A stretch of DNA of 64,000 bases, taken from the NCBI GenBank assembly GCA_964409685.1, contig CAYPEJ010000024.1, positions 8,906 to 72,905 of the forward strand, written 5' to 3'. The first letter of the stretch is position 1, and every line of letters begins with the position of its first letter. The notes beneath the pieces were generated by a model. The model made no database searches. It was not told where the DNA came from and saw only the letters and a program-made list of their open reading frames with translations. Source of the DNA: Clostridium_AI sp964409685 (GTDB lineage Bacteria > Bacillota > Clostridia > Lachnospirales > Lachnospiraceae). Position numbers and translations under genes: made by a program. Below, in pieces: positions 8,370 to 16,571 of the stretch.

Positions 8370-8400
8370 AGAAGGAGAGTACAATAGACTATCTCCTTCT
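8370..8400 (-). terminator. Intrinsic terminator of the sortase/surface-protein operon
   Basis: AGAAGGAGA (8370-8378) and TCTCCTTCT (8392-8400) form a 9-bp stem. On the minus strand it is followed by ATTTTATTT. It lies directly after the surface-protein stop at 8410. Confidence 0.65.
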
Positions 8401-8409
8401 ATCTTTGTA

Positions 8410-10519
8410 TTATCTATCTTGTTCGCAATCATTCTTTTTCTTTACATAAACAATCGCTATTCCCGAAACAATTGCAATGCCTACAAATATCATAATTCCA
8501 TTTCCCTCACCTGTTTTTGGAGATGAACTATGTCTTCCTCTTACTACACCAGATGTTCTACTAATTACTCTTTCTGATGGCGATGTGTCTGAATCTACAT
8601 CTTCTTCGTCCACTTCATCTGTAGAATCTTCTATGGCTCCATCCTCTAAGTCTTCATTTTCATCATAACTAACGATTTCACCACTGATAAATTCATTTTC
8701 ACCACTAGAAATAATAATCGTTAAATCGTCTGGCGCTTCGTATCCTTCTGGAACCTCAATCACTATGATTGTAAAAGAACCCGATGTCTCATCAATGTAA
8801 ATTTCACCTTTTTCGTTTGTTTTATCTTCATACTCTTCTCCTGTCTCATTATTCTTTACGATTACAGTTGCACTTGGTATTGGTTCTTTGGTTTCTTTAT
8901 CAATAATTACAACTTTAATTCCTGTAACAACTTCCTCTGTTGTTGTAGGTTCAGATGTAACAACTGGCGTGACTGAGATAGTTGGCACATTAGACGCAAC
9001 TGGTATATATGTTGAATTGGAAGCTGTTGGTGTTGTTGATGTTGCTGGACTTGATGTGACAGGACTCGCCGTTACGGTCCCTTGAGTGGTTGCTGGTATC
9101 TCTGTTGTCACTGGCACTTCTGACGTCACTGGCACTTCTGACGTTACTGGCACTTCTGACGTCACTGGCACTTCTGACGTTACTGGCACTTCTGACGTCA
9201 NNNNNNNNNNNNNNNNNNNNNNNNNNNNNNNNNNNNNNNNNNNNNNNNNNNNNNNNNNNNNNNNNNNNNNNNNNNNNNNNNNNNNNNNNNNNNNNNNNNN
9301 TCACTGGCACTTCTGACGTCACTGGCACTTCTGACGTCACTGGCACTTCTGACGTCACTGGCACTTCTGACGTCACTGGCACTTCTGACGTCACTGGCAC
9401 TTCTGACGTCACTGGCACTTCTGACGTCACTGGTGTTTCTGACGCCGTACAAGTTTCAACCGCGTAGTATGGGTAAAAATGTCCTTCCGAACCATTTGCT
9501 ACAATTGAATTTCCAATAATACCGCCTTCAAAATTTCCGCCAGATACCGTTACTGTGGCTTTTGGTGCAATCACATGACCTGGTAGATACATCGTATTTA
9601 CCGAAGTTGCATCTGGGAAATTCCAAACAAACTTCATCCCTGATAAATGCATCTGACCTGCTTCAATGCTTCCACCATCTGACATTTTCAATAGACCATC
9701 TCCTGCATCCATTAACTCTGCCTTGTATACCACATTCCAGTTTTCATCTTGAAAACAAGTTGCTCCATTATTATCCTGAATATAAACAGCTTTCTTCGCA
9801 TCCCCTACTGGTACAAAATTTGCATAATCACACCCAACATCAATACTACTACCCAAGCAGTTAATGGTATACTGTGTATTCACGAAATCTTCAATCTTAA
9901 CATCACAAATTAAAATTTCATCACACCCTGCTAATGTGTCAGCTGGAATTGTAACATTTGTTACTGTTTTACTAAATGGTATTACAAGTACCCTCGCCAA
10001 CTGTCCATCTAATCTATATTCCTTAATATGATAGCTATTCAGAGTAACGTTTGCTTGCTGAACAAGAGAGTTCGATCCTGCTGTAATCATTGATTTCGCT
10101 GTAGCAAAATTCATGTACCCACCATTTTGCACAAATAAATCCTGTGCTAATGACACACTAGATGTATTATAGTACACTGGTTTTCCAACATAACCGCTGT
10201 ATTCTTTTAGCCCTCTTAAATATCCACCTGCTGTGTAATTTCCAACTGATTTTATATGATTCAAATAAGAACTAGCAATTGCACCATCTCCAAAAGTTTG
10301 CAACTCCGCTGTTCCCCCAACAGCGACTGCTCCCACGGTATGATTTGTAACTTTTAAATCCCCAAACGAAAAGTACTGATAATCACTTAATATTTGTCCA
10401 AAGGTATAGTCTTTACCACCACTGGTATATGTCTCCCCTGCAAATGCATATCTTTCCCCCGATAAGATGAACAATCCGCATAAGACCCCTGCTAATATTC
10501 TTTTTGCTAACTTTTTCAT
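8410..10519 (-). CDS. SPKTG-anchored surface protein with choice-of-anchor A domain, PVTSEV repeats and a Cna-B-like domain
   Basis: One gene interrupted by an assembly gap. The ATG at 10519 (GAAGGG nine bases upstream) begins a signal peptide MKKLAKRILAGVLCGLFILS. Next comes a domain matching the 'choice-of-anchor A' family: FGDLKVTNHTVGAVAVGG early, then VWNFPDA, HVIAPKATVTVSGGNFEGG and a closing GHFYPYY. A stalk of PVTSEV hexapeptides and a Thr/Ser/Pro linker follow. Then come a Cna-B-like fold (KVVIIDKETKEPIPSATV), an acidic linker, SPKTG (8509-8523), a hydrophobic helix and KKKN. The SPKTG motif fits the recognition pattern known for Clostridioides difficile sortase B, and a class B sortase gene lies just upstream. 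The two halves are out of frame only because the gap is written as 100 N. Confidence 0.82.
9109..9431 (-). repeat. 18-bp tandem repeat encoding PVTSEV
   Basis: Exact or near-exact 18-bp units run on both sides of the gap. Units differ mainly at one base (GACGTC versus GACGTT). Each encodes PVTSEV, so copy number can change without loss of frame. The array forms the extended stalk of the surface protein. Confidence 0.95.
9201..9300. other. Assembly gap (100 N) inside the tandem repeat
   Basis: One hundred consecutive N. The left flank stops after unit base 2 and the right flank resumes at unit base 18, so the true missing length should be 15 + 18k bases. That is a multiple of three, and would rejoin the two halves of the gene in frame; 100 is a placeholder. 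Confidence 0.97.
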
Positions 10520-10634
10520 TACTAGCATCCCTTCACTAATATTATTTGATATCCTTTTTTTATAGCACTCCTTTCATAGTCTATAAAAATTTATATGTTG
10601 ATTTTTAGTGAAAGATTACATATCTTTTGACAAA

Positions 10635-10705
10635 ATTTTGTCCTTACCTGTCCTTTTTTGCAACTTTGTACCATTATTTTGTCCTTACTGTAGATTTTTA
10701 TGTCC
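10635..10705 (-). promoter_or_regulatory. Helically phased TGTCC/GGACA repeats upstream of the surface-protein gene
   Basis: TGTCC occurs at 10639, 10649, 10680 and 10701 on the plus strand (GGACA on the coding strand). Steps of 10, 31 and 21 bp are close to whole helical turns. Two copies lie within the longer direct repeat ATTTTGTCCTTAC (10635-10647 and 10676-10688, 41 bp apart). They lie between the sortase stop and the surface-protein start and look like an operator for a regulator binding one DNA face. The regulator is unknown. Confidence 0.45.
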
Positions 10706-10711
10706 ATTTTT

Positions 10712-11554
10712 CTATATTCTTTGACATACTATTAACATACGAGAATTAGAGTCACCTCTAACACAAGTAGATAGTACTAATAATTGTAAATCATTTACTT
10801 TCCTCTTATCTAGACTCTCATCCATACCATTTTCAGCACTACTCTCACGAAAGATTCCTGTTCCTTCTTCATATATGGCATTCAGAAACTTTCTTTTCCC
10901 CCCTGTATTATTACTATATTCACTTTCTAAATTTTTGTTATTCCATTTAGTTGCTGCAAGAATGTGATACACGCTTATTCCATCTTCTGTGTACACATAT
11001 ACATAAGGATGTTCTTCAAAATAGTCCTCTTCTAAATAGCGATAAAGAGAACCAAACATGGTTTCATTTTTCATATTATGACCATAAAGAATTCCAAACC
11101 CCTCAGAATCTAACAAACCATTTTCTTGGTTAGAATAAATACATCCCGGATAACCATAACTCCCATCAAGATTTCGCATCAAATAATAATCATCTGTCTC
11201 ACTTTGCAAAATGGGATATTGAATTGGTGTATCCGGAATGTCTATCCATGCATAAATATCTGCATTCACATTCTTTAATTGTTGGAAATCCAAGTAGGAT
11301 TCCGTATTTTCTTCTTTATGTAGATCTTGCGCAGATTCTTCATATCCTGTAATCAAACGATCCGCCACATCATGAAGTTGTTCCTCTTGTATTGAAACAC
11401 TTTGCTTTAACTGAGTAAATACCTCATTACTTTCCTGTTGATTGCCATAATAAATCCAATAATATATTCCTGCCCCTATCAAACTTCCGAAAAAAATAAG
11501 ATATAAAACAAGTTTTAAAAATAAACTTTTTGAACGTTTTCGTTCTACTTTCAT
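10712..11554 (-). CDS. srtB: Class B sortase
   Basis: A 280-residue membrane-anchored transpeptidase. Residues 1-10 are basic, residues 11-35 form one transmembrane helix, and the catalytic domain follows. It has the SrtB features NADIYAWIDIPDTPIQYPI near 97, His159 in YGHNMKNETMFGSL, Cys264 in LSTC and Arg272 in DSNSR. It would cleave between Thr and Gly of an SPKTG-type signal and attach the protein to peptidoglycan. The presumed substrate is the adjacent downstream surface protein. It starts only 4 bp after the DUF374 stop, so the two are one operon. Confidence 0.9.
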   Translation of the reverse strand: MKVERKRSKSLFLKLVLYLIFFGSLIGAGIYYWIYYGNQQESNEVFTQLKQSVSIQEEQLHDVADRLITGYEESAQDLHKEENTESYLDFQQLKNVNADIYAWIDIPDTPIQYPILQSETDDYYLMRNLDGSYGYPGCIYSNQENGLLDSEGFGILYGHNMKNETMFGSLYRYLEEDYFEEHPYVYVYTEDGISVYHILAATKWNNKNLESEYSNNTGGKRKFLNAIYEEGTGIFRESSAENGMDESLDKRKVNDLQLLVLSTCVRGDSNSRMLIVCQRI

Positions 11555-11558
11555 TTCT

Positions 11559-12158
11559 CTACCTCTTGTTCAATTCCTCTAAAATAAAATCATTTTTAGC
11601 ATCTACATGTTGTAGTTCTTCTGTAGAGATGGTTCCAAAATTAAAAAATTGTATTTGTATCTTATTAAAAAGCAATGGTATCACATAATGATCCCATCTA
11701 CCAAATAAGCGAATCTTTCTCTTATAACTAGCTTTCATGGCAATTAAATTCTTACTATTTTTGTTTGATAACAGAAATGCAATCTTTTTTATCTTATGTC
11801 TTGGTCCTTTTGGTCCATCAAAAGCCATAACAATTAAGTTTTCTGTTGTTTTTGCATCTTGAAATAAACGTTTAAACTGATCAATGGTTTTCCCTTTGTA
11901 GGACACACGGAATACTTCTCCCTCAAAATGTTCTACCATCTCTTGTATTACATTTCCTCTCCATTGCCCACTTACCAATACAGTTGCTTTCTTTTCTAAC
12001 TCTTGTAATTCTCTCAATACTAAATGGGAAACGAAACTGTCTTCATGCCAAAAACCAACGATATTAGGGTGTTGTAAATGTTCCAAACCGCTACACGTGA
12101 TTTTACTTGTCTTCTCCACACACTTCAAATACGTTAAAAATATTTTAGACAATATCAC
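11559..12158 (-). CDS. DUF374 family lysophospholipid-acyltransferase-like protein
   Basis: About 199 residues of the DUF374 branch of the LPLAT superfamily. The diagnostic motifs are present: IVGFWHEDSF near residue 33 (catalytic-type His) and FDGPKGPRHKIK near 113. It may acylate a membrane or surface lipid; the substrate is unknown. The start is GTG at 12158, with GGAGG ten bases upstream, or possibly TTG at 12152. It is the first gene of a three-gene set with sortase and surface protein, which hints at a role in envelope assembly (inference). Confidence 0.75.
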   Translation of the reverse strand: MILSKIFLTYLKCVEKTSKITCSGLEHLQHPNIVGFWHEDSFVSHLVLRELQELEKKATVLVSGQWRGNVIQEMVEHFEGEVFRVSYKGKTIDQFKRLFQDAKTTENLIVMAFDGPKGPRHKIKKIAFLLSNKNSKNLIAMKASYKRKIRLFGRWDHYVIPLLFNKIQIQFFNFGTISTEELQHVDAKNDFILEELNKR

Positions 12159-12282
12159 TCCTAAATTTCCTCCCTTAGTGCTTTCATTTTTACATAACCT
12201 CTCCTATATAGCAAAACAGTATTATTATACCATACTTTTACTCAAAATAAAAATCAAAATGTATCTCGTTCTACTATAGAAA

Positions 12283-12304
12283 TGGTCTGATTCTACTCAG
12301 ACCA
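12283..12304 (-). terminator. Hairpin downstream of the membrane protein gene
   Basis: TGGTCTGA (12283-12290) and TCAGACCA (12297-12304) form a perfect 8-bp stem with a 6-base loop. It follows the stop at 12314 on the minus strand; the trailing T tract is short (TTTCT). Confidence 0.5.
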
Positions 12305-12313
12305 ATCATTCCT

Positions 12314-12859
12314 TTACTCTGTTAAATAATTCATATCAATATATCCTAACGTTACTTTGTGATTCCCAAAGTTCAATTTTCTATATTGAATGGAATATCG
12401 TTTTCCTTCATCCATCTCTAAGGCATCATAAGTTTCTTTGTCACACTGTAGGATTACCATCGAGTCATCACTAGAATCTTTAATATGAAAATAGTAATTC
12501 CCTCCTTTTGATTCCTTCTCTTCCACTGCTGCTAACGTCGAAATGGTATATCCATAATGTCTCAACTCATGTAACATAAAGAAATTCACGCACATCACCA
12601 CAAAGATTGTGACAATGGCAATCACCATGTTCTTTTTCTGATTTCCTAACATATAAGAAGTACGGGCAATACGAAATACTAAATAAGCAACTGCAACCAT
12701 TCCCGTTACAATGCCAATCAATAATGTACCTAGTATCGTAACGGCATGCTCTTCATAATCCACCCACGCATAGGCACGAACAACCCATAACACCCAAAAT
12801 AGTACGGTAATGAAACAAAGCCCCACAATCGAATATATAAATTTTCTCTTTTCCTTCAT
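12314..12859 (-). CDS. Hypothetical membrane protein
   Basis: A protein of 181 residues that I do not recognise. Three hydrophobic segments (about 9-31, 41-63 and 78-97) are followed by a hydrophilic C-terminal domain of about 80 residues (YYFHIKDSSDDSMVILQCDKE and onward). That part has alternating hydrophobic residues suggesting a small beta-rich domain. The N-terminus is basic (MKEKRKF), as in a membrane-inserted protein. It appears to be monocistronic, with its own terminator-like hairpin, and is divergent from the deacetylase gene. Confidence 0.7.
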   Translation of the reverse strand: MKEKRKFIYSIVGLCFITVLFWVLWVVRAYAWVDYEEHAVTILGTLLIGIVTGMVAVAYLVFRIARTSYMLGNQKKNMVIAIVTIFVVMCVNFFMLHELRHYGYTISTLAAVEEKESKGGNYYFHIKDSSDDSMVILQCDKETYDALEMDEGKRYSIQYRKLNFGNHKVTLGYIDMNYLTE

Positions 12860-12969
12860 ACTACTATTTTAGCCCAATAAAATAAAATGTCAAATGATTC
12901 TCTATAAATTGGAATATGGTACATCCTCTCCTCTATATAATTAAGTAAGATTAATCATGCAGGTTGAAA

Positions 12970-13869
12970 ATGAAAACGCATATATTTAAGAAAATAATCA
13001 TTAAGAAGATTGTCATGTATACCCTAATTATGATAACTGCCTATTTTTTCGGTGCTGGAATCTCTTGGATTTTACATAATAACAACGATTCTGAAACCAT
13101 GCAGATTCAAGAAGGTGAAAATTGGGGATTAGGCTTTTCCACGGATGGAAAACCACCTACAGGAAATGCAACTGTTGATGAACTAAAAGCCTACGATGCC
13201 TATTTTATAGGTGATACCAATGACAACAAGATTTATCTTACCTTTGACGCAGGCTTTGAAAATGGAAATACTCCAGCCATCCTAGAAGCACTTAAAAAAC
13301 ACAATGCAAAAGGAACTTTCTTTGTTGTTGGCAATTATATTGAAACGTCACCTGAATTAGTCAAACAAATGATTGCAGAAGGACACACCGTTGGCAATCA
13401 TACTTACCATCATCCTGATATGTCTTCTATCTCTTCCATGGAAGCATTCTCCAAAGAAATGCAAGACTTAGAGACCTTATATAAAGAAACTACAGGTCAA
13501 ACTATGACAAAATTTTATCGCCCACCACAAGGAAAATATAGTGAAGAAAACTTGAAAATGGCACAGGAATTAGGCTACAAAACATTCTTTTGGAGTTTAG
13601 CTTATGTAGATTGGTATCAGAATAAGCAGCCAAGTAAAGAAGAGGCATTTTCCAAGTTGTTGACCCGTATTCATCCTGGCGCCATTGTATTGTTACACAG
13701 CACATCTTCTACCAATGCACAAATTTTAGATGAGTTATTAACCAAATGGGAAGAGATGGGCTATACATTTGGAACGTTAGCAGAACTTTGCGGTGAGCAA
13801 TCAGCACAAGCCGAGCCAATTGTAACTACTGCACCAATTACCATTCCTATGGAAACACCTACTTCATAA
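12970..13869 (+). CDS. PdaA-type polysaccharide deacetylase
   Basis: A membrane-anchored NodB-fold deacetylase of about 299 residues. A basic N-terminus and one helix (about 14-36 of the longer form) precede the domain. Metal and catalytic residues, numbered from the TTG at 12964, are Asp95 in YLTFDAGFENG and His146/His150 in HTYHH, followed by FYRPPQGKYSEE. The NWGLGF segment and the DAGFENG variant are characteristic of PdaA, which deacetylates N-acetylmuramate to start muramic-delta-lactam formation in spore cortex. I choose the ATG at 12970 over the TTG at 12964 because GCAGG lies at suitable spacing. The C-terminal tail is Thr/Pro-rich. It is monocistronic with its own terminator. Confidence 0.85.
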   Translation: MKTHIFKKIIIKKIVMYTLIMITAYFFGAGISWILHNNNDSETMQIQEGENWGLGFSTDGKPPTGNATVDELKAYDAYFIGDTNDNKIYLTFDAGFENGNTPAILEALKKHNAKGTFFVVGNYIETSPELVKQMIAEGHTVGNHTYHHPDMSSISSMEAFSKEMQDLETLYKETTGQTMTKFYRPPQGKYSEENLKMAQELGYKTFFWSLAYVDWYQNKQPSKEEAFSKLLTRIHPGAIVLLHSTSSTNAQILDELLTKWEEMGYTFGTLAELCGEQSAQAEPIVTTAPITIPMETPTS

Positions 13870-13892
13870 TCATATATCTTCTATTCTAAAGT

Positions 13893-13936
13893 GTGCCGCT
13901 TTTTGACTAGTTCAGGAAGTGGTGCATTTTTATTTT
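13893..13936 (+). terminator. Intrinsic terminator of the deacetylase gene
   Basis: GTGCCGCTT (13893-13901) pairs, with G-U wobbles, with AAGTGGTGC (13917-13925). It is followed by ATTTTTATTTTT, directly after the stop at 13869. Confidence 0.6.
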
Positions 13937-13990
13937 TAACTTGCAGACACTTTAAAACATCACTATACTATAAGTATTAGGAGGATTATT

Positions 13991-15280
13991 ATGACTAAGA
14001 AAGATGTTTTAGAACTTAAGAGACGTCTCAAGAAAAATGAATGTACATTTACTCGTATGTGTGGATGTTATGTAGACGGTTCCAAGGAAATTGTATTAAA
14101 CTTAAGAGAAACCTTCCTTAATTTAGAAGAGGAAGAATTTTATAAATACCTTGAGATAGCAAAGAAAACGTTATCTGGTACCATCGGAAATAACTTATTA
14201 GAATTAAATTTTCCATTAGAGGAAGAAGAACCTGGTGGAAAACAACAGTTCCTTATGGGACTTCGTGAAAGTGCTCTAAAAAATGATGAGTTATTGGAAA
14301 CATTTTATCAATTAATCATCGAAAATTATGAGTACGCCGGCAATTACTTAATCCTTATCTTCCACGACGCTTATGATGTTATGACAAAAACAAGTGATAA
14401 CAATAAGCTTGATGAATCGGAAGAAGTATATGAATACTTATTATGCGCAATCTGTCCTGTCACATTAAGTAAACCTGCCCTTGGTTATCTTGAATCGGAA
14501 AATAGAATCGGACCAAGAGTTCGTGACTGGGTTGTTGGTGCACCAGAAAACGGCTTTATCTTCCCTGCATTTACGGATCGTAGCACCGATATTCATTCCA
14601 TTATGTATTACACAAAAACGCCAAAAGACCCTCGCGCTGACTTTATGCAATTCGGTCTAGGTTGTGAACCAAAACAAACGGCTACGGAACAAAAGGAAAC
14701 GTTTAAAAGTATTATTCAAAATACAATGAGTGCTATTGAACAAGAAGAAGACCATTACTTCTTAGAGATTCAAGAGAATCTAAATAGTTTAATTGAAGAA
14801 AAAGAAGCATTTGAAGATGATTCGGACGAGCCTTTGCTTCTTACCAATCAAACCATTCAATCGGTTCTTGTAGATTGTGGTATTCCAGAAGAGTTTTCTT
14901 CTCAGATTGAACAATGCTATACAGAAGAGTTCGGTGATACACCACCTGCTGTGGAACATTTAATTGATGCAAAGGCACTTGCTGCTCATGCAACGAGAAA
15001 GCGTGAAAAAGAATTGGTGTTACAAGTTCAGACTTTACAGCAACGTTTAGAGGAACGTGAACAGGAAAGATCACAAGAACGCGAGCAAGAGGATTTTGAA
15101 CAATTCAATGATTCTGAAATCACTCCTGAATTATCCGATGACTATGATGTTATACTAAATGTAAAACCGCAAAAGGTAGAACAAATTACATCACAAGTAA
15201 TTGATGGTAGAAAGTGTCTTATCATACCATTGGATGAAAATGAACATGCCACTGTAAATGGTGTGGATACTGAATTATAA
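13991..15280 (+). CDS. DUF4317 family protein
   Basis: A 429-residue soluble protein matching the DUF4317 family seen widely in Lachnospiraceae. Recognisable blocks are MTKKDVLELKRRLKKNECT, FTRMCGCYVDGSKEIV, LSGTIGNNLLELNFP, GYLESENRIGPRVRDWV and FPAFTDRSTDIHSIMYY. The C-terminal third is charged and includes a likely coiled coil (EREQERSQEREQE near residue 357). The function is unknown. AGGAGG precedes the ATG. It is a single gene closed by a strong hairpin. Confidence 0.85.
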   Translation: MTKKDVLELKRRLKKNECTFTRMCGCYVDGSKEIVLNLRETFLNLEEEEFYKYLEIAKKTLSGTIGNNLLELNFPLEEEEPGGKQQFLMGLRESALKNDELLETFYQLIIENYEYAGNYLILIFHDAYDVMTKTSDNNKLDESEEVYEYLLCAICPVTLSKPALGYLESENRIGPRVRDWVVGAPENGFIFPAFTDRSTDIHSIMYYTKTPKDPRADFMQFGLGCEPKQTATEQKETFKSIIQNTMSAIEQEEDHYFLEIQENLNSLIEEKEAFEDDSDEPLLLTNQTIQSVLVDCGIPEEFSSQIEQCYTEEFGDTPPAVEHLIDAKALAAHATRKREKELVLQVQTLQQRLEEREQERSQEREQEDFEQFNDSEITPELSDDYDVILNVKPQKVEQITSQVIDGRKCLIIPLDENEHATVNGVDTEL

Positions 15281-15299
15281 AATAATTATATTATAGAAA

Positions 15300-15345
15300 A
15301 AGCTATCACGTTAATGATATAACCCATTATGTGATAGCTTCTTCT
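15300..15345 (+). terminator. Intrinsic terminator of the DUF4317 gene
   Basis: AAGCTATCAC (15300-15309) and GTGATAGCTT (15331-15340) form a perfect 10-bp stem, followed by CTTCTTT on the plus strand. Confidence 0.7.
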
Positions 15346-15485
15346 TTCCAAAGATGTTCCTTTGTTAGAAATAGATTTATATTGGACTCACCGTTTAATT
15401 GTTTTACAATAATTTGATTATTTTTTTCTTCTACTACAAGTTGACTATTTCCCGTACTCCACCATCCTTCATAAACTTTAGATTA
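15327..15485 (-). pseudogene. Possible 3' remnant of an unidentified gene
   Basis: On the minus strand a frame is open from a stop near 15485 to TAA at 15327, with a protein-like composition (VYEGWWSTGNSQLVVEEK, then NLFLTKEHLWKEEAIT). There is no start codon or ribosome site, so it could be the end of a decayed gene or chance. It lies just downstream of the frameshifted toxin gene and overlaps the DUF4317 terminator. Confidence 0.25.
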
Positions 15486-15501
15486 TGTTAGTTCTTAATC
15501 A

Positions 15502-16124
15502 CTAGTTCTTTTTATATTCATCAAATGCTACTTCTAATTTTCTATAATCGCAATGATACTTCAGCACCTTATTTTTTGCTATTTGCTTATCATATATTTT
15601 TGTAGCTTTCTTTTCAATTTCATCCGCTATTGCTGAAATGAAACGATATTCTTTAATCATCAAAAACATTCTCTGATTATCACTTTTTAATGTGCTACTC
15701 TTTATTTCAAATTTTATCTTCTGATATACACTTTTATCCACTGGAAACATCTTACGCATATCCAACACAGATAAAATTCTCTGTCTATAATTTTGTTGTT
15801 TGTCCTTATCTATTTTCTTTAAAATTTCTTGATTCTTAATTTCAACAATAATATCACCAGTTCTTATAGGATCTTCTGTTATATCAATTATTTCGTAGAT
15901 TCTATACCAACTTGCAGTAACATCTTCCCAAGTTCTATGCTTAGCTTTAGCCGATGTCAGAGGAATTACATACTCCCTACCATCATTATTCAACAATATT
16001 CCCAAATGCGGCTTTCGTTTATATTCTGGATCATTCTTATCAAAAAAATTTCTGATTCTATCTCATTTAAATATTTCAAATAATCGACATCTATGTATAC
16101 AAACTGTACTTCATTAAACTTCAT
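15502..16124 (-). pseudogene. CptN/ToxN/AbiQ-family type III toxin, frameshifted at an A7 run
   Basis: Read from the ATG at 16124 the frame begins MKFNEVQFVYIDVDYLKYLN and breaks at the run of seven A at 16042-16048. It continues one frame over as FDKNDPEYKRKPHLGILL and YVIPLTSAKAKH to the stop at 15502. With one more base in the run the product would be 207 residues. PLTSAKAKH is the conserved block of the ToxN/AbiQ endoribonuclease fold, and the N-terminal VYIDVDYLKYL and C-terminal VLKYHCDYRKLE also fit the family. These toxins cut RNA and are held inactive by a repeat RNA encoded just upstream, as seen here. The break could be a real mutation, a phase-variable tract or a sequencing error. 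The longest intact piece starts at a TTG at 16005 and lacks the first 40 residues. Confidence 0.8.
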
Positions 16125-16191
16125 ATATATTTATTCTTCTTCCTTCCACCATAGAAGTTCCAAAGCCAACAAGTTCTTCCATTTTATAGTC

Positions 16192-16216
16192 AAAAAAAGG
16201 AAAGCTGATGCTTCCC
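16192..16216 (-). terminator. Terminator between antitoxin RNA repeats and toxin gene
   Basis: On the minus strand GGGAAGC-ATCA-GCTTTCC is followed by TTTTTTT (16198-16192). This is the usual leaky terminator that sets the antitoxin-to-toxin ratio in type III systems, and it lies 3 nt after the repeat array and about 70 nt before the toxin start. Confidence 0.75.
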
Positions 16217-16218
16217 TT

Positions 16219-16353
16219 TATCGTTCCACACTTCATCGTCTTTGGCAGTGGCACGCCAACCTATATCGTTCTGCACTTCACCGACTTTGGTAGCAGCACA
16301 CCAACCTATATCGTTCCACACTTCATTGTCTTCGGTAGTGGCACACCATATCA
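16219..16353 (-). ncRNA. CptI-like type III antitoxin RNA: three 45-nt tandem repeats
   Basis: Three imperfect units start at 16219, 16264 and 16309 on the plus strand (TATCGTTC...), exactly 45 bp apart. They differ at scattered positions such as CACACTTCATCGTC, TGCACTTCACCGAC and CACACTTCATTGTC. The array lies upstream of the ToxN-family gene in the same orientation with a terminator between, the defining layout of a type III system. A 45-nt unit matches the CptI family described from Lachnospiraceae-type hosts rather than the 36-nt ToxI. The 80-codon frame on the same strand merely reflects the repeat length being divisible by three. Confidence 0.82.
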
Positions 16354-16370
16354 TTACCTTTAATATAACC

Positions 16371-16432
16371 ATTATATCAAAAGTAACGACTCTTTGTATA
16401 ATTATACTATGACAGATTCTTGAAAAAGTCAA
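16371..16432 (-). promoter_or_regulatory. Candidate promoters for the antitoxin RNA
   Basis: Two signals are visible on the minus strand. An extended -10, TGATATAAT (16379-16371), ends 18 bp before the repeat array. A classical pair lies further up: TTGACT (16432-16427) and TAGTAT (16409-16404) with a 17-bp spacer. Either would transcribe the repeats and, by read-through, the toxin. Confidence 0.5.
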
Positions 16433-16497
16433 TGCATTTTCAAAAATTTAATCACACTATTATATTCCATTGAAAAATAAAACCCATGAAAAAGGGA

Positions 16498-16517
16498 AGA
16501 AAAGAGGCCATCGCCTC
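16498..16517 (-). terminator. Terminator of the DUF4234-DUF2752 pair
   Basis: GAGGC (16504-16508) and GCCTC (16513-16517) with a 4-base loop; on the minus strand followed by TTTTCTT. It lies 55 bp after the stop at 16572. Confidence 0.5.
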
Positions 16518-16571
16518 ACGATTTTTCAACCACTAAAGCGACAGCCCCATTTTTCCCTAATAATAATCATT

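Noticed and set aside
9090..9467. Plus-strand frames through the tandem repeat
   Set aside because: They are antisense shadows of the PVTSEV repeat, which lacks stops in several frames; the minus-strand gene has signal peptide, domains and sorting motif.
16219..16353. Possible CRISPR array
   Set aside because: The repeats are contiguous with no spacers, have only three units, and no cas genes are present.
16190..16432. An 80-residue minus-strand reading frame with internal repeats
   Set aside because: It spans the 45-nt antitoxin repeats; it stays open because 45 is a multiple of three. The type III RNA explanation fits the downstream terminator and toxin.
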